Below, in pieces: positions 1 through 6,635 of a stretch of 41,699 bases of DNA (within the stretch, counting starts at the first letter, position 1; every line of letters begins with the position of its first letter). Source of the stretch: CAJPPJ01 sp963536495 (GTDB lineage Bacteria; Bacillota_I; Bacilli_A; RF39; UBA660); NCBI GenBank assembly GCA_963536495.1, contig CAUTAF010000010.1, forward strand, positions 1 through 41,699, given 5' to 3'. The position numbers were made by a program, and so were the translations under genes. The notes under the pieces were generated by a model. It worked only from the letters and a program-made list of their open reading frames with translations. It was not told where the DNA came from and ran no database searches.

Positions 1-1
1 T

Positions 2-703
2 AATGGAAGTCCTAGTCAAAGTACTAAGATAGTAGATGTAGAAAAAGATACACCAGCATATTATTCTGGACTTATGAAAAATGATACTATTGTTGGAATA
101 AACTATGATAAAATTTCTACTCAAGATGATTTAAATCTAATTATGTTTTTAAATCCAAATGAAAAATTAACTTTTGTAGTTAGAAGAAACGAAAAGATAG
201 AGTTTATTACTGTTACACCAGAGAAAATAAAAGAAAAAATAGATGGTAAAGAAATAGAAAGATATAGATATGGTATATCTTTAAATACAAAAAAAGAAAC
301 AGGATTTGTTAATGCTATTAAAAATTCGTACTTGAAAATTAAATCTAATGTAAAAAGTATAATAAAAGTTTTTCAAATGTTATTTAAAGGTAAACTTGGA
401 ATAAATGCATTTTCTGGTCCGGTTGGAATATATAATGTAGTAAAAGATCAAAGTAAAACAAATGGATTAATTGGTCTTGTATTCTTAACTGCAGTACTAA
501 GTATTAATGTAGGATTTTTAAATTTACTTCCACTTCCAATATTTGATGGTGGTAAAATATTTTTCTTAATTATAGAAAAATTATTTAATAAGAAAGTTAA
601 TCCTAAAATAGAGTTAACTTTAAGTTTAATATTTGTAGTTATTCTTATAATATTTACTATTTATATAACAGGAATGGATATATGGAAAATGATAAAACAG
701 TAA
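2..703 (+). CDS. rseP: RseP/RasP-type intramembrane zinc metalloprotease, 3' end only
   Basis: The frame is open from the first bases, so the gene starts upstream; 233 codons are visible. The visible part begins inside a PDZ domain (roughly the first 60 residues, with the 'GLMKNDTIVGIN' segment). It ends with the membrane portion of an M50 protease, carrying the diagnostic LPLPxFDGG stretch (NLLPLPIFDGG), in which the Asp is a zinc ligand, followed by a last transmembrane helix and the C-terminal end. The HExxH helix would lie upstream of the window and is not seen. In the family this enzyme cleaves anti-sigma factors, signal-peptide remnants and other membrane substrates within the bilayer. 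Which substrate is cleaved here cannot be read. Confidence 0.93.
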   Translation, partial: NGSPSQSTKIVDVEKDTPAYYSGLMKNDTIVGINYDKISTQDDLNLIMFLNPNEKLTFVVRRNEKIEFITVTPEKIKEKIDGKEIERYRYGISLNTKKETGFVNAIKNSYLKIKSNVKSIIKVFQMLFKGKLGINAFSGPVGIYNVVKDQSKTNGLIGLVFLTAVLSINVGFLNLLPLPIFDGGKIFFLIIEKLFNKKVNPKIELTLSLIFVVILIIFTIYITGMDIWKMIKQ

Positions 704-831
704 ACAAATTTGTAAATTCAAATGAGTATTGCGAAGAAAATGAAGGAAAAATTAACAAATTAGACACAAATAATATTATTTTTTTGATTATTATGTTAAT
801 ATTTTTATTGTTAATTTATTTAAATGTTTGA
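682..831 (+). CDS. Small single-pass membrane protein (49 aa), hypothetical
   Basis: A 49-codon frame that starts inside the last 22 bases of the protease gene and ends with TGA. The first 30 residues are charged and polar (several Glu, Asn, Lys, one Cys), and residues about 32-49 form one very hydrophobic helix (IIFLIIMLIFLLLIYL), so the predicted product is a C-terminally anchored membrane peptide. An AGGA-like site lies about 10 bases before the ATG. The overlap suggests translational coupling to the protease. The stop codon overlaps the -35 of the rpmG promoter. I recognise no family; whether it is expressed is inference. Confidence 0.45.
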   Translation: MENDKTVNKFVNSNEYCEENEGKINKLDTNNIIFLIIMLIFLLLIYLNV

Positions 832-855
832 AAAAATGCTTATGTTTGTTATAAT
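828..855 (+). promoter_or_regulatory. Sigma-A-type promoter of rpmG-efp
   Basis: TTGAAA at 828-833, 16-bp spacer, then TATAAT at 850-855 preceded by TGT (extended -10). Transcription would start near 862, just before the ribosome binding site of rpmG. Confidence 0.75.
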
Positions 856-883
856 ATAAAGCAGTATTAGGAGGAGAAAGATT

Positions 884-1048
884 ATGGCAAAAAACGAAAA
901 TAGACAACTTAAAACATTTTATTGTGATGAATGTAAAGAAGAAAATTATAGATTAGAAAAAAATATAAAGAATACAGTAGATAGATTAGAATTAAGTAAA
1001 TATTGTCCAAGATGTCAAAAACATACAAAACATAAAGAAAAGAAATAG
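884..1048 (+). CDS. rpmG: 50S ribosomal protein L33 (bL33)
   Basis: A 54-residue protein with the bL33 pattern: a basic start, two CxxC knuckles (CDEC near residue 14 and CPRC near residue 41) that would bind zinc, the DRLELSKYCPRC core and a lysine/histidine-rich end (KHTKHKEKK). It is a component of the 50S subunit near the E site. The ribosome binding site is a strong AGGAGGAG eight bases before ATG and the promoter at 828-855 fits. This is the zinc-binding (C+) form. efp follows 8 bases later, so the two are probably cotranscribed. Confidence 0.95.
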   Translation: MAKNENRQLKTFYCDECKEENYRLEKNIKNTVDRLELSKYCPRCQKHTKHKEKK

Positions 1049-1056
1049 GATAAAAA

Positions 1057-1614
1057 ATGATAAATATAAACGATGTAAGAAGCGGTATGTGTATTAAATA
1101 TAATGATGGATTATATTTAGTATTAGATCAACAACATGTAAAACCTGGAAAAGGATCAGCTTTTGTAAGAACTAAATTAAAAAATGTTCACACAGGAGCA
1201 AATATAGATGTTACTTTTAATGCAGGTATTAAAGTAGAAAAAGCTATTTTAAATAAAAAAGAAATGCAATATTTATATAATTCTGGTGATGATTATATTT
1301 TTATGGATATGGAAGATTATTCTCAAATAGAAGTAAAGAAAGAAACACTAGGAAATACTGTAAACTATTTAAAAGAAAATTTAGAAATTATTATGCAATT
1401 TCATAATTCAGACATAGTAGGAATAATTTTACCAGATAAAATTAGTTTCAAAATAACTAGTACAGAACAAGCTGTTAAAGGTAATACATCTTCTGGCGCT
1501 ATGAAAGATGCAGTAATTGAAACAGGACTTACTGTTAAAGTTCCAATCTTTATATCAGAAGGTGAAGAAATTATTGTGTCTACTGAAGACGGAAAATATG
1601 TATCAAGAGCTTAA
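1057..1614 (+). CDS. efp: Elongation factor P
   Basis: A 185-residue protein of normal EF-P length with the three beta-barrel organisation: KOW-like domain I (residues 1-64), then two OB domains. The loop that reaches the peptidyl transferase centre carries Lys at position 32 (KPGKGSAF), the residue that is modified in many bacteria. EF-P relieves ribosome stalling at polyproline stretches. No modification gene (epmA/epmB or ymfI type) is in the window. It sits 8 bases behind rpmG with only a weak GGAT ribosome site and is followed by a clear terminator. Confidence 0.97.
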   Translation: MININDVRSGMCIKYNDGLYLVLDQQHVKPGKGSAFVRTKLKNVHTGANIDVTFNAGIKVEKAILNKKEMQYLYNSGDDYIFMDMEDYSQIEVKKETLGNTVNYLKENLEIIMQFHNSDIVGIILPDKISFKITSTEQAVKGNTSSGAMKDAVIETGLTVKVPIFISEGEEIIVSTEDGKYVSRA

Positions 1615-1642
1615 ATACAAAATAATATTTTGTATTTTTTTT
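1615..1642 (+). terminator. Rho-independent terminator after efp
   Basis: A 9-bp stem (ATACAAAAT / ATTTTGTAT, loop AAT) starts directly after the efp stop codon and runs into eight T residues. Confidence 0.85.
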
Positions 1643-1679
1643 AATTTTAGATTACTATTTATATAATAGGAGAAAAATC

Positions 1680-2000
1680 ATGGATATAAATAATTTTAAT
1701 AAGTTTAAAAATCCTTTAAATAATAACTTTAGTTTTAGAGTACAAAATAAGAATATGAATTTAAGTTCTAATAAAGTTAATTTAGGTTTTAATACAGTAA
1801 ATAACTTAAGAAATAATTCTTTTAATTCTTCGTTAGGAGGAAAAGAACATTTAGAAAATAGTATTAATTCTTTTAATATAAATAAACCCAAAGAAGAAGA
1901 GATATTTAAAGGTAACAATTTTTCTTCAAGAGAAATAATAGATGAATCTGGAAGAAATATTATTCAAACAGAAATGAGAAATAAAGGAAGTAATTGGTAA
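1680..2000 (+). CDS. Asparagine-rich hypothetical protein (106 aa)
   Basis: No family recognised. The 106 residues are strongly Asn/Ser/Lys/Phe rich (many NN, SF and NNF stretches), with no hydrophobic segment, signal peptide or cysteine, and look largely disordered. The last 25 residues (SREIIDESGRNIIQTEMRN) look more structured and could be the only folded part. It has its own unit: a TATAAT at 1662-1667, an AGGAGA ribosome site seven to eight bases before ATG, and a terminator behind. The good ribosome site and insulated layout argue for a real gene in spite of low complexity. The opposite-strand frame over the same bases has neither and is a shadow. Confidence 0.6.
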   Translation: MDINNFNKFKNPLNNNFSFRVQNKNMNLSSNKVNLGFNTVNNLRNNSFNSSLGGKEHLENSINSFNINKPKEEEIFKGNNFSSREIIDESGRNIIQTEMRNKGSNW

Positions 2001-2004
2001 AATA

Positions 2005-2033
2005 AAAAATCTAGTTTTAAACTAGATTTTTTT
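2005..2033. terminator. Bidirectional terminator between convergent genes
   Basis: AAAAATCTAGTTT and AAACTAGATTTTT form a nearly perfect stem with a minimal loop, with a T-run on the plus strand and a matching A-run on the other side. It separates the Asn-rich gene (plus) from the thioredoxin-like gene (minus). Confidence 0.8.
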
Positions 2034-2034
2034 A

Positions 2035-2619
2035 TTAATTACATTCATTACATGTTTTTATTTGTTCTATATGACTTTTTAATTTTTCATTTAAAAGATT
2101 TATCTTTTCATCAGTCCAATATGTTAATGGATCGACTTTATCTTTAGATAAATCAGATGTTTCATCATCTGTTTCTAAGATTTTACCATCTTTTGCTATT
2201 ACTAAGAAAGGTACGAATATTCTTTTATTTCCTAAGTCATCGTTTTTTAATCTATCTTTTAGTAAATTTACTAATTCTTGATATTTTTTACTATTATTCT
2301 TTCTATCTTTTCTAATATCTAAATAATATACCTTTGGAAGAGAATTCTTTTTTGCTATATCATCTATTACTTTAATGTATTGTTGACACCATATACATTC
2401 TTTATAACCAATGAATAAAGCACCATTTCCTTTTTTTACTAAATTAATAGCTTCATTAATATTTATAACTTTAAATACGTTTTCTTTTGGAAGTTTCGTA
2501 TAAGTTGTAGATAAATTAGTTTTAGATTTAACTTCTTTATCAAAGTATTCATAGATATAAAAAGATGCTAGAGTAGATGCTATTAATATAGTTACAAATA
2601 ATATAATATTCTTTTTCAT
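2035..2619 (-). CDS. Membrane-anchored thioredoxin-like protein
   Basis: 194 residues. An N-terminal helix (about residues 4-23) anchors the protein with the rest outside. Residues 50-180 look like a thioredoxin fold: a strand 'ALFIGYKECIWC' carrying the redox pair C75-x-x-C78, and a likely cis-Pro loop in 'VPFLVIAKDG' around residue 137. The CIWC motif lacks the Pro of TlpA-type CxPC, and the family looks closest to the thioredoxin-like group found with bacteriocin/accessory proteins (inference). The C-terminus ends in a second CxxC (C190 and C193), unusual for the fold. A TGT-TATAAT extended -10 (minus strand, 2639-2644) and an AAGGAGG ribosome site precede it. It likely acts in extracytoplasmic thiol exchange; the partner is unknown. 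Confidence 0.75.
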   Translation of the reverse strand: MKKNIILFVTILIASTLASFYIYEYFDKEVKSKTNLSTTYTKLPKENVFKVININEAINLVKKGNGALFIGYKECIWCQQYIKVIDDIAKKNSLPKVYYLDIRKDRKNNSKKYQELVNLLKDRLKNDDLGNKRIFVPFLVIAKDGKILETDDETSDLSKDKVDPLTYWTDEKINLLNEKLKSHIEQIKTCNECN

Positions 2620-2638
2620 AATTCCTCCTTATGTTAGT

Positions 2639-2649
2639 ATTATAACATT
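2639..2649 (-). promoter_or_regulatory. Extended -10 promoter of the thioredoxin-like gene
   Basis: On the minus strand TATAAT (2644 to 2639) is preceded by TGT. No good -35 is present, because the upstream bases are the T-rich tail of the tRNA terminator. The AAGGAGG ribosome site follows about 10 bases downstream. Confidence 0.5.
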
Positions 2650-2653
2650 TTTG

Positions 2654-2686
2654 GATAAAAAGAAAAACTTCTATAAATAGAAGTTC
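2654..2686 (-). terminator. Terminator of the tRNA cluster
   Basis: Read on the minus strand, AACTTCTA and TAGAAGTT form an 8-bp stem with a 4-base loop (2666-2685), followed by a T-rich tail (TTTTCTTTTT). It lies directly behind the tRNA-Glu gene. Confidence 0.75.
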
Positions 2687-2698
2687 TAAAATTTAAAA

Positions 2699-2774
2699 TG
2701 GTGACCAGTACGGGATTTGAACCCGTGAATGCTGCCGTGAAAGGGCAGTGTGTTAACCGCTTCACCAACTGGCC
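2699..2774 (-). tRNA. tRNA-Glu (anticodon UUC)
   Basis: A 76-base cloverleaf on the minus strand. The acceptor GGCCAGT pairs with ACTGGTC with one G-U pair. The anticodon stem CTGCC/GGCAG holds the loop CTTTCAC (anticodon TTC), and the T arm has GGTTCAAATCC. Discriminator A and the CCA end are encoded. It is last in a three-tRNA transcript. Confidence 0.97.
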
Positions 2775-2776
2775 GA

Positions 2777-2853
2777 TGGCGCCTCAACTAGGACTCGAAC
2801 CTAGGACCCTCTGATTAACAGTCAGATGCTCTAACCAACTGAGCTATTGAGGC
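2777..2853 (-). tRNA. tRNA-Asn (anticodon GUU)
   Basis: A 77-base cloverleaf on the minus strand. The acceptor GCCTCAA/TTGAGGC is perfect, the anticodon stem TCTGA/TCAGA holds loop CTGTTAA (anticodon GTT), the T arm is normal, discriminator is G, and CCA is encoded. Only two bases separate it from tRNA-Glu. Confidence 0.97.
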
Positions 2854-2873
2854 ATGATAGTAAACAAATAAAA

Positions 2874-2950
2874 TGGTGGGCCTGGAAGGACTCGAACCTT
2901 CGACCTCTCGCTTATCAGACGAACGCTCTAACCACCTGAGCTACAAGCCC
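2874..2950 (-). tRNA. tRNA-Ile (anticodon GAU)
   Basis: A 77-base cloverleaf on the minus strand. The acceptor GGGCTTG pairs with CAGGCCC. The loop CTGATAA carries GAT on a stem with two G-U pairs. The CCA end is encoded. It is the first gene of the Ile-Asn-Glu cluster. A possible weak promoter lies upstream on the minus strand (TTGCAT at 3003-2998 and TATATT at 2982-2977, 15-bp spacer). Confidence 0.97.
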
Positions 2951-3071
2951 GAATAATTTCTTCACTACTTCTAAAGAATATACTAAAAATAATAAAAATG
3001 CAATACATAAATCAAAAAATTTTATTTTTTTAATTTTTATGATATATTTTAGATGATTGAGGAAGAATTTT

Positions 3072-4355
3072 ATGAAATTTATAACTGATATAAAAGAAGA
3101 AAAATATGAAGAGTTTATGAAAAAAAATAACTTTGCTCATTTTATGCAAAGTTATAGATGGGGTAAGTTTCAAGAAAAAGCAACAAATAGAAAAGCTTAT
3201 TATTTAGGAGTAGTAGATGATAATGATAATCTTTTATTTGCATGTATGGGATTAAAGAAAAAATTATATTTTGGTTATTCTTATTTATATTTACCAAGAG
3301 CATTTTGTATAGATTATAAAGATAAAGAATTGTTAGAGTTTTTTATAAAAGAAGTAAAAAAATTCTCTAAACAAGAAAAAATAATCTTTTTAAAAATAGA
3401 TCCAGCATTTGTTTTGACTAAAGTATCAAATGATGAAAAGAAAATAGAAAAAATAGAAGATAAAGAGATGTTTTTTAAAACTTTAACGTCTTTAGGTTTT
3501 ATTTCTTTAGGTCTTAATAAACTATTTGAAAGTTCTCAACCTAGATTTACTTATAGAATAGATTTAACTAAAAGTGAAGAAGAAATAGTTAATAATTTTT
3601 CTAAGACATTAAAGAAAAGAATAAAAAAGAGTGAAAACTTCGATATTGAAATAAAAGAGGGAGATTTTACTGATATAGAAGAATTTTATCGTCTTATGAG
3701 ACTTACAGAAGAAAGAAAGACTTTTATTCAACACGATATAACTTATTATCAAAATTTATTTAAAATATATAACGAGGGTGAATATAAAGTTAAATTATAT
3801 AAAGCTTATGTTTATCCGAAAAAAGTTATTAATAACTATGAAGAAAAGATAAAAAGATTAAATAAAGAAATAGAAGAGTTAAAGACTCATGATAATTATA
3901 AGAAAAATTATATGAATGAACTTCTAAAACAAATAGAAGATAGTAAAAATTATATAAAAGAATATACTGAAGTATTAGAAAAATATAAAAAAGATAAAAT
4001 TATTTTAAATGCTCATATAATTATATATTACAAAGACATGTGCTGGGCTTTATATGCCGGAAATGAAACAGTATTACTTGATTCTTGTTCTAATTATGGT
4101 CTTTATAAATATCATATATTAGATGCTAAAAAGAATGGGTGTAAGTTTTATGATAATTTTGGAGCAGTATCACTTGAAAAGAAAGATCATCCACTATTTG
4201 GTTTAAATACTATGAAACAAAGTTTTGGGGGAGATTTTTATGAGTTTAGTGGTGAATTAGACTTAGTTATAAATAAAACTTTATATTTAATATTTAATCT
4301 TTTGATACCTATAAGAAGAAAAATAAAATATTTTTTCTTAAGTCATAAAAAATAA
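3072..4355 (+). CDS. FemAB/FemX-family peptidoglycan bridge aminoacyltransferase
   Basis: 427 residues from the ATG at 3072, chosen because a GAGGAAG ribosome site (3059-3065) sits six bases upstream; an in-frame TTG 15 bases earlier overlaps that site. FemAB features: the start 'FAHFMQSYRWGKFQ', two GNAT-like halves, and a long charged helical insert (about residues 245-300, Lys/Glu heptads) matching the coiled-coil arm of FemA/FemX. The end has 'YDNFGAV...HPLFGLNTMKQSFGGDFYEF', the typical second-half motif. The family adds amino acids from tRNA to the lipid II stem lysine, building the interpeptide bridge. The amino acid used cannot be inferred. Its presence means the organism makes a cross-bridged wall. 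It stands alone, divergent from the tRNA cluster. Confidence 0.88.
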   Translation: MKFITDIKEEKYEEFMKKNNFAHFMQSYRWGKFQEKATNRKAYYLGVVDDNDNLLFACMGLKKKLYFGYSYLYLPRAFCIDYKDKELLEFFIKEVKKFSKQEKIIFLKIDPAFVLTKVSNDEKKIEKIEDKEMFFKTLTSLGFISLGLNKLFESSQPRFTYRIDLTKSEEEIVNNFSKTLKKRIKKSENFDIEIKEGDFTDIEEFYRLMRLTEERKTFIQHDITYYQNLFKIYNEGEYKVKLYKAYVYPKKVINNYEEKIKRLNKEIEELKTHDNYKKNYMNELLKQIEDSKNYIKEYTEVLEKYKKDKIILNAHIIIYYKDMCWALYAGNETVLLDSCSNYGLYKYHILDAKKNGCKFYDNFGAVSLEKKDHPLFGLNTMKQSFGGDFYEFSGELDLVINKTLYLIFNLLIPIRRKIKYFFLSHKK

Positions 4356-4442
4356 GTGTCAATAATTGTAAAAACTTTAAAAAAAGAATAGCATTAAAGA
4401 ATAAAAATTGATAAGTTTAAAATAGTAGGGAGGAAATAAAAA

Positions 4443-4748
4443 ATGGCAAATGAATATGGTGTAAACTACGGCTCAGCAGAAGAAGGAGTTAAAAGATTAG
4501 AAACAGCATCTAAAAATTTAATGGACCTTGTTAATGTAATTAGAACAGATGTTAGTAATTTCGTAGGACAAGGATGGGTTGGTACAGATGCAGATGCATA
4601 TAAAGACTCATTAGATAGTTTAACTCAAGATCTTGATAGAGAAGCAGAAAATGTTATTGGTTTTGCTAATCAAATTCAAGAAACAGCAAGAGCTTATGAA
4701 GAAGACGAAAGAGCTAGAGCAGAAAATGCACGTGGATTAAATAATTAA
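4443..4748 (+). CDS. WXG100 (ESAT-6-like) type VII secretion substrate
   Basis: 101 residues predicted to be a helical hairpin with W45-V46-G47 at the turn (GQGWVGTDAD), the WXG signature of EsxA-type proteins. The C-terminal tail 'YEEDERARAENARG' carries a YxxxD/E-like signal (Y89...E93), which serves type VII export. It has a strong GGGAGGA ribosome site and a partner gene 19 bases downstream. No EssC ATPase, EsaA or EssB is in the window, so the secretion machinery must be elsewhere. Length and motif fit the family well. Confidence 0.9.
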   Translation: MANEYGVNYGSAEEGVKRLETASKNLMDLVNVIRTDVSNFVGQGWVGTDADAYKDSLDSLTQDLDREAENVIGFANQIQETARAYEEDERARAENARGLNN

Positions 4749-4767
4749 TTAGGAGGGCAGTAAGATT

Positions 4768-5097
4768 ATGAATGGTGGAAGAACATTATTAGATGTAAGT
4801 TTAATCGAAGGATTTACAAGTAATTTAAAAAGTAAAAGAGATGAAATAAATACAGAATATCAAAGTATGAGAGATGCAGTAGATGAATTAGGAACTGATG
4901 CTTTTAAAGGAGATATCGTTTCATCAATTAATGAAGCTATGAGTGTTATAGAACAAGACAAAAATCAAATAGAAAATGTTGTTACAAGATTTATTGAATT
5001 CTTAGAAAGTGTTAAGAAAGACACAATTGAACGTGATCAAGCAGCAGCACAAGCAATTAGTAATGCAGCTGGTGAAATGAGCACTATTAAAAAATAA
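4768..5097 (+). CDS. Second WXG100-superfamily helical hairpin protein
   Basis: 109 residues, predicted as two long amphipathic helices. It follows the WXG100 gene by 19 bases with an AGGAGGG ribosome site. The turn reads 'DELGTDAFKGD' and contains no Trp, so it lacks the WXG motif itself, as do some heterodimer partners such as EsxB/CFP-10-like proteins. Two tandem members suggest a secreted heterodimer (inference from pairing). There is no terminator after it; the infC promoter begins nine bases behind its stop codon. Confidence 0.75.
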   Translation: MNGGRTLLDVSLIEGFTSNLKSKRDEINTEYQSMRDAVDELGTDAFKGDIVSSINEAMSVIEQDKNQIENVVTRFIEFLESVKKDTIERDQAAAQAISNAAGEMSTIKK

Positions 5098-5105
5098 AAA
5101 AATAG

Positions 5106-5134
5106 TTGACATGTATTCAAGTTTAATGTAGTAT
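5106..5134 (+). promoter_or_regulatory. Promoter of infC-rpmI-rplT
   Basis: A perfect TTGACA at 5106-5111, 17-bp spacer and TAGTAT at 5129-5134. It leaves a leader of about 140 bases before infC. Confidence 0.7.
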
Positions 5135-5140
5135 ATATAT

Positions 5141-5275
5141 GACTTAAAAAAGAAAGAGATGTACCTACATCCACCTGATTTTTATAAAAAGATGGGTAAA
5201 TGCTTTTAAATAAACTTGATTTTATTTATATGTATTTAAAGTAGGTATTTATGCCTACTTTTTTATTGTTGGAGG
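5141..5275 (+). promoter_or_regulatory. L20-type attenuator leader of the infC operon
   Basis: A structured 5' leader in front of infC-rpmI-rplT. It contains a Rho-independent terminator (5238-5264): GTAGG pairs with CCTAC inside a longer stem extended by flanking A and T residues. Upstream, TACCTAC at 5162-5168 is a perfect 7-base complement of the 5' arm of that terminator (GTAGGTA, 5241-5247), so it can form a competing antiterminator. This is the logic of the L20 leader known from Bacillus, where excess L20 binds and favours termination. The two alternative pairings are seen directly; L20 binding is inferred from the operon. Confidence 0.78.
5238..5264 (+). terminator. Attenuator terminator upstream of infC
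   Basis: Stem AAAGTAGGTA / TGCCTACTTT with a short loop, then T-run 5259-5264, followed within seven bases by the infC ribosome site GGAGGTG. Its place before the gene marks it as a conditional terminator. Confidence 0.8.
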
Positions 5276-5281
5276 TGTAAT

Positions 5282-5806
5282 ATCGCAAAAGATAGCAATG
5301 TTTGGTTAGTAAACGAACAAATAAAAGTACCTGAAGTACTTGTTATAGGACCTAATGGAGAACATGTAGGTTTAAAGAAAGTTAGTGATGCTTTAGTTTT
5401 AGCTTCATATGCTGGACTTGATTTAGTCTTAATTAATGCAGGAGGAAATCCACCAGTTGCAAAAATTATAGATTATAACAAATTTAGATATGAAAAAATC
5501 AAAAAAGATAAAGATGCTAAGAAAAAGCAAAAAGCTTCGATATCTGAATTAAAAGAATTTAGATTATCACCTAATATAGATGTAGGAGATATCGAATTTA
5601 AGTTAAAAAACGTTAAAAAGTATTTAGCTAAAGGAGATAAAATTAAACTTACTTTAAGATTTAAAGGAAGACAAATGGCTCATACGGATATAGGGTTTCA
5701 AGTAATGCAAAACTTTGTTGAACAATTAGAAGATGTAGCAAGTATAGAACAAAAAGCAAAATTAGAAGGTAGATCTATATCTATGATATTAGTACCAAAA
5801 AAATAA
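5282..5806 (+). CDS. infC: Translation initiation factor IF-3, rare ATC start
   Basis: 174 codons. The frame has no ATG, GTG or TTG at the correct place: the GGAGGTG ribosome site (5271-5277) is followed at normal spacing by ATC, then AKDSNVWLVNEQI, the usual IF3 beginning. The N-domain (about residues 1-75, ending 'PPVAKIIDYNKFRYE'), a lysine-rich linker, and the C-domain with the conserved 'RFKGRQMAH' motif near residue 131 are all present. IF3 binds the 30S subunit and rejects non-canonical start codons. Rare start codons (AUU/AUC/AUA) on infC are known and make the factor autoregulatory. rpmI follows 13 bases downstream. Confidence 0.95.
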   Translation: MAKDSNVWLVNEQIKVPEVLVIGPNGEHVGLKKVSDALVLASYAGLDLVLINAGGNPPVAKIIDYNKFRYEKIKKDKDAKKKQKASISELKEFRLSPNIDVGDIEFKLKNVKKYLAKGDKIKLTLRFKGRQMAHTDIGFQVMQNFVEQLEDVASIEQKAKLEGRSISMILVPKK

Positions 5807-5819
5807 GGAGGAAGAAAGT

Positions 5820-6008
5820 ATGCCAAAATTAAAAACACATAAAGGTGTAGCAAAAGTTCTAAAATCAAGAAAAAGTGGAACAATAACAATAGGTCATCCA
5901 GGACAAAGACACAATACTGGGAAAAAAGACTCTCAACACAATAGAAGTATGAGAGAAAAAGGTTCTCTATCAAGAGCAGATAGAAGAAGATTAAGAGATA
6001 TTATATAA
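5820..6008 (+). CDS. rpmI: 50S ribosomal protein L35 (bL35)
   Basis: 62 residues, highly basic, with the L35 pattern: 'MPKLKTHKGVAKVLKSRKSGTI' spread over the start, histidines in the middle, and the closing LSRADRRRLRDII. It is a small 50S protein bound to 23S rRNA. An AAGGAGG ribosome site lies before the ATG. It is the middle gene of the conserved infC-rpmI-rplT operon. Confidence 0.96.
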   Translation: MPKLKTHKGVAKVLKSRKSGTITIGHPGQRHNTGKKDSQHNRSMREKGSLSRADRRRLRDII

Positions 6009-6018
6009 GGAGGAAGAA

Positions 6019-6549
6019 ATGGCAAGAGTTAAGAATAGTGTAGTAACAAGAGCTAGAAGAAAGAAAATCTTAAAAAGAGCTAAAGGTTTCTTTGGTAGCA
6101 AACATAGATTATGGAAAACTGCTAAAGAACAATTAATGAATAGTGGATTTTATGCTTTTAGAGATAGAAGAGCTAAGAAAAGAGACTTTAGAAAATTATG
6201 GATTCAAAGAATTAATGCAGCAGTAAGAATGTATGATATGTCTTATTCAAAATTTATGAGTGGTCTTAAAAAAGCAGGAGTTGATATTAATAGAAAGATG
6301 CTTAGTGAAATAGCAATTATGGATGAAAAAGCATTTAAATCATTAGTAGAAACATCTAAAAAAGGTTTAACAGGAAAAGTTGTTAAAACTGAAGTAAAAG
6401 TAGAAAAAGAAGTTAAAAAAGAAACAAAAGTTATTTCAAATGATTTAGAAAGTAAAACTTTAAAAGAATTAAAAGAAATAGCTAAAGAAAAAGGTGTAGA
6501 AGGATATTCTACAATGAAAAAAGCTGAACTTTTAGAAGCTTTAAAATAA
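6019..6549 (+). CDS. rplT: 50S ribosomal protein L20 (bL20) with C-terminal Rho_N/SAP-like extension
   Basis: Residues 1-117 are an ordinary L20: 'ARVKNSVVTRARRKKILK' start, the RNA-binding long helix and the globular end. L20 helps assemble the 50S subunit and, in Bacillaceae, represses its own operon through the leader. The protein then continues for about 59 residues more than the usual length of about 118: a Lys/Glu/Val linker (about 123-142) and a compact helical module at 143-176 with a Rho_N-like pattern (LKELKEIA..KGVEGYSTMKK). A very similar module ends the S2 protein encoded next. The extension is in frame and uses the same codons as the rest, so it is not a frameshift artefact. Confidence 0.95.
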   Translation: MARVKNSVVTRARRKKILKRAKGFFGSKHRLWKTAKEQLMNSGFYAFRDRRAKKRDFRKLWIQRINAAVRMYDMSYSKFMSGLKKAGVDINRKMLSEIAIMDEKAFKSLVETSKKGLTGKVVKTEVKVEKEVKKETKVISNDLESKTLKELKEIAKEKGVEGYSTMKKAELLEALK

Positions 6550-6565
6550 ACATATTAAGGAATTG

Positions 6566-6595
6566 TTTATACCTAGTGCCTAAAAGGTGGATAAA
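6566..6595 (+). promoter_or_regulatory. Candidate structured leader of rpsB
   Basis: In the 86-base gap before rpsB, TTTAT-ACC (6566-6573) can pair with GGT and ATAAA (6586-6588 and 6591-6595) with a GG bulge and a 12-base loop. It could be a binding site for S2 autoregulation, but I know no matching family. It could also just be a stable hairpin. Confidence 0.3.
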
Positions 6596-6635
6596 TAGAA
6601 CTTAATAGAAGTAAAAACGAAAGGAAAATAAAAAA

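Noticed and set aside
1655..1918. 87-codon minus-strand frame rich in Leu/Phe
   Set aside because: Antisense of the Asn/Lys-rich gene, which always gives Leu/Phe; no ribosome site.
5698..5973. 91-codon minus-strand frame over infC/rpmI
   Set aside because: Overlaps two certain translation genes; a shadow.
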